Positions 40,453 to 49,073 are shown, numbered from the stretch's first letter. The stretch is 64,000 nucleotides of DNA from a virus (IMGVR_UViG_3300033388_005412:1-64000); one strand, 5' to 3'. The notes: generated from the sequence alone by a model not told the origin. Numbers and translations: made by a program.

Positions 40453-40664
40453 AATATCTTTTTCTTTTTTCTTAAAAACAACATTCCATTTCCACCGTGA
40501 CCGGATAATTTCGCGTGCCCAACTTCATATCCGTCTGGCAAATCAACAGCGTCCACAATTTCTTTTGAAAAATAATAAAACATTCTATTTTTGGAATATC
40601 TCGCAAGTTTAGAATGTAAATAATATGTTATTCCTGTTTTAGGATGAACAACGCTGCATGCCAT
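40449..40664 (-). CDS. Small conserved phage-type protein, 71 aa
   Basis: Pattern YYLHSK...RYSKNRMFYYFSKE...DLPDGYEV resembles small phage proteins of unknown function that I recall as following this order. It overlaps the giant glycosyltransferase by four bases. Basic C-terminus (RKKKKIF). Confidence 0.6.
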   Translation of the reverse strand: MACSVVHPKTGITYYLHSKLARYSKNRMFYYFSKEIVDAVDLPDGYEVGHAKLSGHGGNGMLFLRKKKKIF

Positions 40665-40665
40665 T

Positions 40666-40881
40666 TTATTTTCCCCCCGATTTCTTTTTTGAACTCTTTT
40701 TAAGTTCTTTTGCTTTTTTCATTCTGTTTATTATATCATTGACTTGCCTGCCTGTCAACACCCTATTTTCTTTTTCAACTGTTTTTGTTTCTTCTTTTTT
40801 TATGTTGACCTGTTTAATTTGATCTTGTTGCTTTATTTTCGCCAATTTAGGATTGTAATTTATTGTGTTCGGAAATATCAT
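40666..40881 (-). CDS. Hypothetical Lys-rich protein, 71 aa
   Basis: Charged, Lys/Gln-rich with a helical LTGRQVNDIINRMKKAKELKK segment. The coding region also contains a consensus promoter on the same strand. Coupled to the RuvC-like gene by ATGA overlap. Confidence 0.55.
   Translation of the reverse strand: MIFPNTINYNPKLAKIKQQDQIKQVNIKKEETKTVEKENRVLTGRQVNDIINRMKKAKELKKSSKKKSGGK
40730..40758 (-). promoter_or_regulatory. Consensus sigma-70 promoter inside a gene, ahead of the giant glycosyltransferase
   Basis: Minus strand: TTGACA (40758-40753), 17 nt, TATAAT (40735-40730), a complete consensus. It lies within the 71-codon gene at 40666-40881. It would start transcripts covering the gene at 40449 and the glycan cassette independently of the upstream nuclease genes. 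Confidence 0.7.
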
Positions 40882-41348
40882 TTCATTTCAACCCCATGTG
40901 TGTCTAAATAAAATGTTAAGATCGCGAGAGATGACCATATATCTTTAGCAATACCGTACAACGGGCCTGGAGTTTTCTTAAGACCTATTGCTTTTTTTCT
41001 GCCGCCCCACCTATCCAGAAGCGCTTGACGTATATTTGAATCTTTAGCTCTCATTGAAAAACAATGATGCATTTTAACATCTTTTCTAAGTATTAATTCC
41101 GTTTTAAATCCTTTATCTATTGCAACTTGTTGGAATCTACCAATCCATTCAATTGTATCTATTGTTGTTGCGCCGATCGGCATTCCATATGACGCGATTT
41201 TTTCTATTAAAACCACTAAATTTGATGTGTGCGATTTTAATATATCAATGATTTTCTGGTTCTCGACGATTTCTTTACTTATTATCTTATCACACCATAA
41301 AATATATGCGCTCTGGGTTGTGCCGGGATCAATACTAATATATGTCAT
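40878..41348 (-). CDS. RuvC-like RNase H-fold nuclease
   Basis: Motifs in order: SIDPGTTQSAY (first Asp), VLIEKIASYGMPIG (Glu after strand 4), KDSNIRQALLDRWGG, and YGIAKDIWSSLAI (C-terminal Asp). This is the acidic set of the RuvC/retroviral-integrase-like fold, at 156 aa, the usual size of phage Holliday-junction resolvases. It may resolve recombination branches before packaging. Coupled to neighbours by four-base overlaps. Confidence 0.75.
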   Translation of the reverse strand: MTYISIDPGTTQSAYILWCDKIISKEIVENQKIIDILKSHTSNLVVLIEKIASYGMPIGATTIDTIEWIGRFQQVAIDKGFKTELILRKDVKMHHCFSMRAKDSNIRQALLDRWGGRKKAIGLKKTPGPLYGIAKDIWSSLAILTFYLDTHGVEMK

Positions 41349-41575
41349 TTTTTAATATTTTCCCTGACAATCGAAAATATAGTCTGAAGATGTTTTCTTA
41401 CACATTCATGTGATATCGCAAGTTTGTTTGATATTTCTTTAAGTGTTAAATTTCTATTTATTCTCAAATAAAATATCAAAACATCTAAAGAATTTAATTC
41501 AGATATAGTATCTTCTAACGCAAGACTTAACATATAATTGTCAATTCTTTTTTCTTTTGTTTTTCTTTTTTCCAT
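41345..41575 (-). CDS. Small HTH protein, 76 aa
   Basis: The segment LTLKEISNKLAISHECVRKHL is a clear helix-turn-helix of the sigma region 4/LuxR type; the N-terminal half is helical. Probably a DNA-binding regulator. It overlaps the metallophosphoesterase end by 35 bp. Confidence 0.65.
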   Translation of the reverse strand: MEKRKTKEKRIDNYMLSLALEDTISELNSLDVLIFYLRINRNLTLKEISNKLAISHECVRKHLQTIFSIVRENIKK

Positions 41576-42539
41576 TCGAATTCCCTAATTCTTTATCCCA
41601 ATCTGTTAGTTGTCCGTTTTTATCGAATACTGTTATTTTACCATTTTGAATTTTAGCAAACTGTTTACGCCAAACACTGTGAGCAGAATCACGTATCATG
41701 ACATATTCATGATGTTCGCGGTCTGTCATACAACCCATCGACACTGCAAGATATTTAGCATTCACAGTAAATTCCATTCCAAAATTATGTCCATGTAACT
41801 GAAGAATATTCTGATCAAATTTATGTGCAAGTTTTAATGCTTTTGTTGTTGATCTGGCCGTAGCACGATCCGGATGTGTAATCCTCCACACCTGATTTCC
41901 CGACTTTAAAATACCATAATAATAATCACTTGAGCGAACATTGCCGACTTTTATTATCCTATTGCAAAGGGCGCCTAATGATTTCCAATTCATAACATAG
42001 TCTAATCGCCTTAAAATGCGGGCATCATGATCGCCGCAAATGAGCACAATCTGTTTAAATGTTTTAGTTAGTACCTTAATGACATCAAACAAAACTGAAA
42101 ATTCATCATCGAGTTTTCTTGATACACGTTCTGTGTTCAAATTAGGATATATTGACGTTGTTTTTTGGTCTGTCAAATCACCGCCGACAATTAATGTTGT
42201 TATTTTGTCACGTTTTGCTATTTTAATCATTTTATTCATCATATCAATATCATGAAAAGGAATGTGCGTGTCACCTATAACCATAGCATCACCGGATATT
42301 ACTTCAAATTTATTATACTTTTCAAGAACACAGCCCCCATCATATGTTAACAATGCGGCATCTTTTGATGAATCTAATCTAGTGCTATATCTACCCATCA
42401 TATTTGGATATTTTTGGTTTATTTTCTGAACGGCATCCGTGGTTGTACCAAAATAATCGGCAATTCGTTGCAATGTTAATCTTTGTTGTCTTAGTTCTTT
42501 TAATTTTTTAAGTTTACTTTCTGTCCATTTTATACGCAT
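41541..42539 (-). CDS. Calcineurin-like metallophosphoesterase with N-terminal HTH
   Basis: GGAG spacing favours ATG 42539 over 42545. Residues 1-45 form an HTH (TLQRIADYFGTTTDAVQKI). The catalytic part shows GDTHIP, GGDLTD, GDHDAR, a THPDR His and HGHNFG: the five blocks of calcineurin-like enzymes. The order resembles phage phosphoesterases annotated as nucleases or phosphatases. With the HTH it may act on DNA, possibly in place of SbcD/gp47, but there is no direct support. Confidence 0.75.
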   Translation of the reverse strand: MRIKWTESKLKKLKELRQQRLTLQRIADYFGTTTDAVQKINQKYPNMMGRYSTRLDSSKDAALLTYDGGCVLEKYNKFEVISGDAMVIGDTHIPFHDIDMMNKMIKIAKRDKITTLIVGGDLTDQKTTSIYPNLNTERVSRKLDDEFSVLFDVIKVLTKTFKQIVLICGDHDARILRRLDYVMNWKSLGALCNRIIKVGNVRSSDYYYGILKSGNQVWRITHPDRATARSTTKALKLAHKFDQNILQLHGHNFGMEFTVNAKYLAVSMGCMTDREHHEYVMIRDSAHSVWRKQFAKIQNGKITVFDKNGQLTDWDKELGNSNGKKKNKRKKN

Positions 42540-43227
42540 TTTCATTCTCCTTTTGCTTTTGTTTCCAGCCCTGTTTCCATAATTTTATTTTTCTTGTGTT
42601 AATCATATCTCTGACTTCATTATCACAAGAATCAACATCTATTTTATAAATTTGTGATGACCCGCGATTATTAAAATAATCTTTTATCCATAATATACCT
42701 CCAACTTCAACCGGCATTCTCGTACGCAATCCTAATAAATGTTTATAAAAACCTAATTGTATTGAATATTTGTGATGTTTCTCATCACCTATTTTACGAC
42801 TTGTTTTTATATCCCATATTCTTAAACAATCAGATGTTTGCTCAACAATATCCATTGTCCCGGCTATAAGATTAATCTCATCCCACGCCATTACTTCTGA
42901 TGTTAATTCCCCATTAAATTCAAATTTAGAAAATTTTTTAACAATTGATTTTAAATCGGAATTATCCGGCAATATATCATGTCTAATATATTCTTCAATT
43001 GCGGTATGTGCTTCCGTGCCGGTTTTTGTTATGTTGCCCCATAATGTCAAAACCTCTTTTTTTGTTTTTTTGTAATATACACTCCAAGGCATATTTATAA
43101 TTTTGTCTATAACACCGTCCACATCAAAAGCACCAAGACATTCTTCTATTAATTTATTAACTGATATATATTCCTGATTTAATTTATCAAAATATTGATG
43201 TGTCTCAGGGTAAAATTTAATACTCAT
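42514..43227 (-). CDS. RecB-like PD-(D/E)XK exonuclease
   Basis: The core reads GTEAHTAIEEY, then GTMDIV (catalytic Asp), RIWDIKTS (D-x-K) and IQLGFYKHLL (Q...Y). This is the RecB-family nuclease order, without the Cys cluster of Cas4-like relatives. It resembles phage exonucleases that process dsDNA ends for recombination. It overlaps the genes on both sides. Confidence 0.8.
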   Translation of the reverse strand: MSIKFYPETHQYFDKLNQEYISVNKLIEECLGAFDVDGVIDKIINMPWSVYYKKTKKEVLTLWGNITKTGTEAHTAIEEYIRHDILPDNSDLKSIVKKFSKFEFNGELTSEVMAWDEINLIAGTMDIVEQTSDCLRIWDIKTSRKIGDEKHHKYSIQLGFYKHLLGLRTRMPVEVGGILWIKDYFNNRGSSQIYKIDVDSCDNEVRDMINTRKIKLWKQGWKQKQKENENAYKMDRK

Positions 43228-43739
43228 TTTTCAACCACCTTAATAAATCTTTTTAAATTTCGATAATGTGTTTTATCCGATATCTTAAAATTAAAAAATT
43301 TACCAAATGGGACATTATAAATCGAAATTATATTCAACCATTCAAACTCCCGTTCAAAACCTTCCTTATAAAAGGAATAAATATAATTGGATTTGTAATA
43401 TTTTAAATCAGCCTGTTTATTGAAATCAAATAAACCAATATGAGCGATATTATTTTCTTTTATAATAAAATCAAATACACCCGCAAACAACACATCATTA
43501 ATTGAAACATCAAAAGGCATGCCAACACATTTAATGTTCATGTTGTTAGTGAAATTTTCTAAAAATGAACAAACCTGATTAGACAAATTTTCGGATAAAT
43601 CATGTTTATCGTTGATTTTATCATTGCTCACTTTTTTTTGATGCATGATTTTATATAAAATATTATTGAAAATTAAAATGGCGTTTTTCTGATATTTGGC
43701 TCTGATGTCAAAGTTATTAATTATTATTTTTTTTCTCAT
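43224..43739 (-). CDS. Possible degenerate PD-(D/E)XK-like protein, 171 aa
   Basis: The start is set at 43739 because a longer frame (to 43826) would contain the divergent promoters. The segment LFAGVFDFIIKENN, then HIGLFDFNKQADL, follows the spacing of a RecB-type core, but the catalytic Lys is replaced by Asn. It may be an inactive partner of the nuclease it overlaps, or unrelated. First gene of the minus-strand operon. Confidence 0.45.
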   Translation of the reverse strand: MRKKIIINNFDIRAKYQKNAILIFNNILYKIMHQKKVSNDKINDKHDLSENLSNQVCSFLENFTNNMNIKCVGMPFDVSINDVLFAGVFDFIIKENNIAHIGLFDFNKQADLKYYKSNYIYSFYKEGFEREFEWLNIISIYNVPFGKFFNFKISDKTHYRNLKRFIKVVEK

Positions 43740-43760
43740 TTTTTTCTCATCCAATAATAT

Positions 43761-43787
43761 ACTATAATTAAAATCAAAACCCGTCAA
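43761..43787 (-). promoter_or_regulatory. Probable minus-strand promoter in the divergent control region
   Basis: Minus strand: TTGACG (43787-43782), then either TATAGT after 15 nt (43766-43761) or TAGTAT after 17 nt. Less ideal than the others, but it is the only candidate ahead of the first gene of the 43.7-30.5 kb operon, 20 nt upstream of its start. Confidence 0.5.
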
Positions 43788-43819
43788 CCGACTTTTTATA
43801 ATTTTAGTTATTTTAGTCA

Positions 43820-43848
43820 TTGACAATAGGCTCGTAATGTTTTATATT
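43820..43848 (+). promoter_or_regulatory. Sigma-70-type promoter of the replication operon
   Basis: TTGACA (43820-43825), 17 nt, TATATT (43843-43848), followed by AGGAGGT and the gene at 43880. It stands about 30 bp from the opposite-strand promoter, so one short control region serves both arms. Confidence 0.8.
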
Positions 43849-43879
43849 AAAGTGAAAATAAAAATCAGGAGGTATGGAA

Positions 43880-44515
43880 ATGGATGAAAAAAAACTAATT
43901 GATGAGATGGGTTTAACGACGGAATTTAACAAAGCCGAACAAGCTGACTTAAAAGTAACATACGTCGGCATTGAACACGTTGTTGACGACGAAATGCATT
44001 ACACTGGAGAAAATGCAAAACTTAGAAAAACAAAAATTCCAAAAGCAAAAAGGTACATTGCGCAATGCACATGCTCACATGGTGATGGGCGATGGGTTGG
44101 AACAGGAACCGCCGCGGCTGATACCATTTCAACATTCAAACATCTAAAACTGGCACCCGAAGTGGCAATAATTCGTGCTAAAATAAATGCTTTTTCTTTA
44201 GCATTTAAATCATTATCTAAGTCATCTAAGTCATTGGAATTGCCGGAACCAGAAGAAATTACTCCCATACCATTAGTTTATGGGCCAACCGCAAAAACGG
44301 CTCTGGAAGGTGTGCCAAACAAAAATACACCGCCGAATAAATATACGCCGGAACAAATAAGTAAAATGAAAGCAATTAAAAAACGTCTGCAAACGGATAA
44401 TAATGGATTAGGACAATTCATATGGGAGTGGTCAGCCGGGCAATTGAAAACAAATAAAGATCTGACACCTGACAACATAGATAGTTTTATTGTTTTTATG
44501 AATACAAATTTCTAA
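43880..44515 (+). CDS. Possible Rad52/ssDNA-annealing-like protein, 211 aa
   Basis: AGGAGGT ends at 43873, so the ATG at 43880 is better spaced than the ATG at 43874. Residues 50-100 contain YIAQCTCSHGDGRWVGTGTA and PEVAIIRAKINAFSLAF. The latter resembles the R-A-x-x-R-A helix of Rad52-type annealing proteins. The C-terminal part (YTPEQISKMKAIKKRL) is separate, after a Pro-rich linker. Position beside the primase-helicase supports a DNA-transaction role. The family call is tentative. Confidence 0.4.
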   Translation: MDEKKLIDEMGLTTEFNKAEQADLKVTYVGIEHVVDDEMHYTGENAKLRKTKIPKAKRYIAQCTCSHGDGRWVGTGTAAADTISTFKHLKLAPEVAIIRAKINAFSLAFKSLSKSSKSLELPEPEEITPIPLVYGPTAKTALEGVPNKNTPPNKYTPEQISKMKAIKKRLQTDNNGLGQFIWEWSAGQLKTNKDLTPDNIDSFIVFMNTNF

Positions 44516-44548
44516 GACAAGTATTTTGAATATTAAGGAGAATCGCGA

Positions 44549-47041
44549 ATGAGTCAATTAGACACAAATGATAAGTGTGATGTCATAGATCAACTTTATG
44601 GAAAACTAACAGAATATTTAACGATACATCATCATATTAAACAAGGCTCAAATGGTTTATTTAAATGTTTCACTAAACTACATGAAGATAAAACACCATC
44701 TCTTGGAATATTACCAACTAATTCTCATGTTTGGCATTGTCTATCTTGCAACCAAAGTGGGAACATTTTTCATGCCGCTCATTTTATAGAAGATTTACCA
44801 ATTGAAGGACCTGATTTTTGGAAAATAACAGTTCCATCATTAGCAAAAAGATTTAACATTCCTTATACACAGGAAGAAATGGAACAAGCTGACAAAGATA
44901 GATATCAAATGTTGAGGGCATATAAAGATGCCGCTGATATTATCTGCAGCCACCCTGACAAAGAAAAAGAAAAAGATGATCAAAACAAAATTTATGAGTA
45001 TTTGAATGAAAGAAAATTATCAATTCAAACAGCAATAGAATTAGGCATCGGCTCCGTTAGTTCACACGCTGAATATATGAAAAAACTTAAAAACATGGGA
45101 TGGTCAAAAGAATATTTATATTCGATTGAATTAGAAAATAAAACTATTTTCAATCAAAGAAATTTAATATTCACTGTTAAAGATATTAATGGCCGGCCGA
45201 TAGGTTTTGCGGCCAGGGATATGAAATGGACACATGGGTCAGTTGATCGAAAATATAATAACAATAGAACAAGCATTATTTATAAAAAGGGTTCAACTTT
45301 ATGGAATTTTCACAACATAAGCAATTCCGGACCTCTATGGCTTGTTGAAGGTTATATGGACGCCGCCACAATGTGGCAAGCCGGTATCAAAAACGTTGTC
45401 GCGCTGGGAGGAACGGCTTTTAGTGCTGATCATGTGGCTTTACTTAAACAACATGATATTTATAATTTAAATTTAATGCTTGATAATGATGACTCAGGTC
45501 AATTAAATACAGAAAATATTTTAAAAAACCACTTTGGAACAAGTATTTTATTTGATGTTAAAATATGCAACTATAACAAAGATATGTCGGACCCCGATTC
45601 TATAATTAATACATATGGTGTGGAAGAATTTAAAAAATTACAACTTATGGATTCATTTGATTGGGACTTAAAGCGACTCCCGTATGATATTGACAAGCAC
45701 ATTGTAGCCTCAGGTAAAATCGCCGAAATCGCAAGCGAAAAAAGCGGTATAAAACGTGATAAAATGATTCAAACACTATCCGAATTTACGGAAATAGAAA
45801 AACATATAATCGAAGATGATGTTAAACGCAAAATGGGAGACAAAGATTATAAACTGGATGAAGCCAAAAGAAAATTAAAAGAGCATGTGTTGTCAAATAT
45901 TGATCGGGATTTATTTAGAAAAAAAGTAGAACCATCATTATGGATTAATGAGTTATCATCATATTGGATTGGTATAACACAAACAATAGTTCCGGTTGTT
46001 AATGATCTCGAAAAATATAAAGATCGTCTTGATGATGCCAAACGAAAATGCGTTGATGATCCTGATATACCATTCAAAATGAATAGATTTAAAATATTCA
46101 CACAAAAAGCTGATGGTATTCCGAAACGTGCATGTTTTATTACATTTGGTGGGTTGCCTAACATTGGAAAATCATCAATATTACGAGCAATTGCGTGGGA
46201 TTTAATCCAAAGTAATGATGATGCGATGGTTTTATTCATAAGTATTGATGATGCATTCCTTAAAGTTATATCTTCTTTCCTTGCATTGGGATCGGGATTG
46301 ACGATTAACGAAATTAAAAGAGCAAAAGTTGTAATAGGTAACAATAAAGAAAAGAAAAGCAAGTGGGTTAATGTTTGGAAAAAATTTTTAGATGAAAAAA
46401 TATTTGAAAGACTGGTAATAAAAGACGCAACAGATGGAAACACTATTTCATCGATAGAAAAATACATTCAATATTATCAAAAACTTTTTCCTAATAAAAA
46501 AATGATAGTTATATTAGATAGTCTTCATAAATTAAAAGACTATTCCGGCATGGATCAGAGAATAAAATTCAGCAACATCAGTTTAAGACTAAAAGAATTA
46601 ACAAACACATATAACATACCTATGATAGCTATTGTTGAATTAAAACGAATTATGTTTGGAACCAAACCAACATTAAATGATATAAGAGAAACCAGTTCCA
46701 TAGAATATGATTCAGACATGGTATGGTTGCTTCACCAGGAATATCATGTCGACAGAAATACTCATTTGATTAAACAGATTCAAACTGATTCAGGCTCACT
46801 TGTGTGCCCTGTTAATGAACTAGTGTTTGGAAAAAATAAAGATGGCGAATTTAAAGGATCATTATATTTTTATTTTAAAACCAACACATCACAATTTGAA
46901 GAAGTCCCGGATAGTGATATAGCATTGATGATGGAGGCCGAAGAAAATAGAAAAAAAAGAAAATCAACTAGTGTTTTTGATGACCCAGTCTCAACACAAC
47001 CACAACAACTTGGTTTCAAAGGAAAAACACAGCAATGGTAA
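44549..47041 (+). CDS. Bifunctional DNA primase-helicase (T7 gp4/Twinkle-like)
   Basis: The N-terminal Zn-binding primase domain (FKCFTKLHEDKTPSLG...HVWHCLSCNQSGN) is followed by a TOPRIM domain with VEGYMDA (about 267) and LDNDDSG (about 310). After a linker comes the RecA-like hexameric helicase with Walker A GGLPNIGKSS (about 534) and Walker B MIVILDSLH (about 651), then a DMVWLLHQE segment. At 830 residues it is longer than T7 gp4 because of a helical insert at 380-500. It unwinds DNA and primes the lagging strand for the family B polymerase. AAGGAG precedes ATG 44549. Confidence 0.92.
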   Translation: MSQLDTNDKCDVIDQLYGKLTEYLTIHHHIKQGSNGLFKCFTKLHEDKTPSLGILPTNSHVWHCLSCNQSGNIFHAAHFIEDLPIEGPDFWKITVPSLAKRFNIPYTQEEMEQADKDRYQMLRAYKDAADIICSHPDKEKEKDDQNKIYEYLNERKLSIQTAIELGIGSVSSHAEYMKKLKNMGWSKEYLYSIELENKTIFNQRNLIFTVKDINGRPIGFAARDMKWTHGSVDRKYNNNRTSIIYKKGSTLWNFHNISNSGPLWLVEGYMDAATMWQAGIKNVVALGGTAFSADHVALLKQHDIYNLNLMLDNDDSGQLNTENILKNHFGTSILFDVKICNYNKDMSDPDSIINTYGVEEFKKLQLMDSFDWDLKRLPYDIDKHIVASGKIAEIASEKSGIKRDKMIQTLSEFTEIEKHIIEDDVKRKMGDKDYKLDEAKRKLKEHVLSNIDRDLFRKKVEPSLWINELSSYWIGITQTIVPVVNDLEKYKDRLDDAKRKCVDDPDIPFKMNRFKIFTQKADGIPKRACFITFGGLPNIGKSSILRAIAWDLIQSNDDAMVLFISIDDAFLKVISSFLALGSGLTINEIKRAKVVIGNNKEKKSKWVNVWKKFLDEKIFERLVIKDATDGNTISSIEKYIQYYQKLFPNKKMIVILDSLHKLKDYSGMDQRIKFSNISLRLKELTNTYNIPMIAIVELKRIMFGTKPTLNDIRETSSIEYDSDMVWLLHQEYHVDRNTHLIKQIQTDSGSLVCPVNELVFGKNKDGEFKGSLYFYFKTNTSQFEEVPDSDIALMMEAEENRKKRKSTSVFDDPVSTQPQQLGFKGKTQQW

Positions 47042-47907
47042 ATACAATGGTAAATATATCAGAAATAATAAATAAAAATATATCATTTACACAAGAGAAA
47101 TTATTGAAAAGAAATCCTATTGTATTCTGGCCGACCGATGCCGGCTGTTATGTTAATGAAACATATCACGGTGAGTGTATGAAAAAAATATATTGGAAAA
47201 TAATGGGAATACCTTACACGAATCCTGTAAATCCTAGAGTTAAAAGAGTTATGGATGTTGGGTCTTTAATAGAACACAACGAAATTAAATATTCTAAAGG
47301 ATCCAGACGCATATATGTTGATAACAACATTTGTTTTTCATATGAAATATCACCAAATATAATAATATCAGGTGAAATGGATGCTATATATGTAATTGAT
47401 GATATCTATTATGGAATTGAATATAAAACAGGTTCCGGATGGTATTTCAGAAATGATATTTTTGGATCAAAAACAACATTAGGATTTCCCAGGGCCAAAG
47501 ATTTACTTCAAGTGATGATTTATCTTGATTATTGTAAACAAAAATCTGATATGCCGATTAGTAATTTTAAATTGATTTATATCGACAGAGGACGATGCGA
47601 CACATGTGAGTTTGATATAAAATTATCAGATGAGAAAAAAGCTATTATTAATAATGAACTGTTATCCGAATTCAGTGTTTATGATATATGTAATACATAT
47701 GAGAATTTGCAAAAATATATTAACACAAATACATTGCCGCCTTGCTGTTATCATAATTTTTATGATAAGCCGACTATAAAACAAATGTATATAAAAAAAA
47801 TAATAACAAAAAATCAATATATAAAATGGATGAAAACAGGCGGAGGTATGGATTATCAATGTTCATATTGCATGTATTTAAATAGATGTTTGCAGGGGGT
47901 AAAATAA
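47035..47907 (+). CDS. Cas4-like Fe-S PD-(D/E)XK nuclease
   Basis: Order of motifs: ECMKKIYWK (first Cys), DVGSLIEHNEI (GxxxxH-like), SGEMDAIY (Asp), GIEYKTGSG (E-x-K), LQVMIYLDYC (Q...Y) and a final CSYCMYLNRC. The four cysteines fit a 4Fe-4S cluster. It differs from the nuclease at 5985-6836 but has the same layout. It overlaps the primase-helicase by seven bases, so a replication role is likely; no CRISPR context. Confidence 0.8.
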   Translation: MVNTMVNISEIINKNISFTQEKLLKRNPIVFWPTDAGCYVNETYHGECMKKIYWKIMGIPYTNPVNPRVKRVMDVGSLIEHNEIKYSKGSRRIYVDNNICFSYEISPNIIISGEMDAIYVIDDIYYGIEYKTGSGWYFRNDIFGSKTTLGFPRAKDLLQVMIYLDYCKQKSDMPISNFKLIYIDRGRCDTCEFDIKLSDEKKAIINNELLSEFSVYDICNTYENLQKYINTNTLPPCCYHNFYDKPTIKQMYIKKIITKNQYIKWMKTGGGMDYQCSYCMYLNRCLQGVK

Positions 47908-48560
47908 TGAAAAATATTGAAACTGATAAAACGATCAAAACTATTATAGGTGTTGATTCTTGCGGAGATGGCGCATTAAGCGGTCCGGTTGTCGCCGGCG
48001 CGGCCGCCTTTAAATTCGATATCGACTCAACTAAAAAATATTTAATGGATATTGGTTTAAATGACAGCAAAAAACTCTCCCCGAAAAAACGATATTTCAT
48101 AGAAAAAGAAATTAAAAAATTTATAATCTATGGTAAAGTAAGCATTGGGTTATATGATAACACGGCTTCTTTAATCGATCAAATAGGTATTAAAAATGCG
48201 TCTTTAAATGCTATGTACATGGCCGCAATTAGAGTCGCGCATAATATCGAAAAACCAATGCAGCTGAATACCCGCCTGCAGTGTGTTTTAATGGTTGACG
48301 GCATTCGGGAGATACCCAATATGGATATGGAACAGGTTACTATTATAAAAGGTGACTCAAAAATCCCCGAAATTATGATTGCGAGCATAATTGCAAAATG
48401 CAGCCGTGATCGATTTATGATATTGATGAGTGAAAAATATCCAAAGTATGGATGGGCCAAAAATAAAGGATATGGTACAACAAAGCATATCGCGGCAATT
48501 AGGGAATACGACTTATCAGAATTACATAGGAGCACATTTTGTCAAAACTTCAGAAAATAA
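47907..48560 (+). CDS. rnhB: RNase HII, with a substituted catalytic motif
   Basis: The overall order is that of RNase HII: GVDSCGDGALSGPVVAGAA, LNDSKKLSPKKR, VLMVDGI, KGDSKIPEIMIASIIAKCSRDRFM, KGYGTTKH. The first motif is normally GIDEAGRG; here the Glu after Asp17 is Ser18 and the Arg is Asp. The remaining Asp residues (in LMVDGI and the SRDR helix) are kept. RNase HII removes ribonucleotides and primers from DNA. Activity of this form is uncertain. The ATG at 47907 follows GGGGGT; a longer frame from 47886 lies in the previous gene. Confidence 0.85.
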   Translation: MKNIETDKTIKTIIGVDSCGDGALSGPVVAGAAAFKFDIDSTKKYLMDIGLNDSKKLSPKKRYFIEKEIKKFIIYGKVSIGLYDNTASLIDQIGIKNASLNAMYMAAIRVAHNIEKPMQLNTRLQCVLMVDGIREIPNMDMEQVTIIKGDSKIPEIMIASIIAKCSRDRFMILMSEKYPKYGWAKNKGYGTTKHIAAIREYDLSELHRSTFCQNFRK

Positions 48561-49009
48561 ATAAAACATCGACAGATGTCGTTGTATCAAGATATAAAAT
48601 AACGCTCGAATCGAAAATGACATCAATGACATTAGATGGATATTTAATACCGCCTGTTAATTTTAATCTCGAAAATCGATTAGTATCGGGCATGATTGAA
48701 ATAGACCCGCGCTATCAAAATAAAATCGGATTATTGAGCATGGAAAATTCATATTACGGTGGAAGATCTGATAAAACTTTTGTTCCGATAGATGATTATG
48801 ATCATGTTTATACAACGGTATCAAAATCATTAAATAATTCAATAACAATTTACACGTGGCACGAAAATTTCACATTTTATAATGTATATTTAAATAGATA
48901 TAAATCGGATGAAAAAATATTTAAATTTATGGCACAGGCGGCCCTTGATAATTTATTAAAGTTTGAACAGCAGTTCACAATTGTCCCGCCGAAACAACTT
49001 GACAAATGA
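48539..49009 (+). CDS. Hypothetical protein, 156 aa, TTG start
   Basis: AGGAG lies inside the RNase HII end and a TTG follows at 48539. Beta-rich by eye, with STDVVVSRYKITLESKMTS and TIYTWHENFTFYNVY. No family recognised. It overlaps RNase HII by 22 bp; its stop sits in a repeated promoter element. Confidence 0.6.
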   Translation: MSKLQKINKTSTDVVVSRYKITLESKMTSMTLDGYLIPPVNFNLENRLVSGMIEIDPRYQNKIGLLSMENSYYGGRSDKTFVPIDDYDHVYTTVSKSLNNSITIYTWHENFTFYNVYLNRYKSDEKIFKFMAQAALDNLLKFEQQFTIVPPKQLDK

Positions 49010-49055
49010 TTCTTGACAGATGACTCTTGACAGATGATTTTTGGTTTTGTACTAT
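48999..49055 (+). promoter_or_regulatory. Promoter with three tandem -35 boxes
   Basis: Three 14-nt units begin with TTGACA at 48999, 49013 and 49027 (TTGACA followed by A/G, then ATGA). The last one pairs with TACTAT (49050-49055) after 17 nt. It stands before an AGGAGG-led operon with the CCA-adding enzyme. The repeats could be alternative polymerase contacts or a regulator site. Confidence 0.7.
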
Positions 49056-49073
49056 GTATGAAGGAGGAATAAA

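Noticed and set aside
43740-43826. Longer version of the minus-strand protein from 43826
   Set aside because: Its first 29 codons overlap the divergent promoters; the ATG at 43739 is more plausible.
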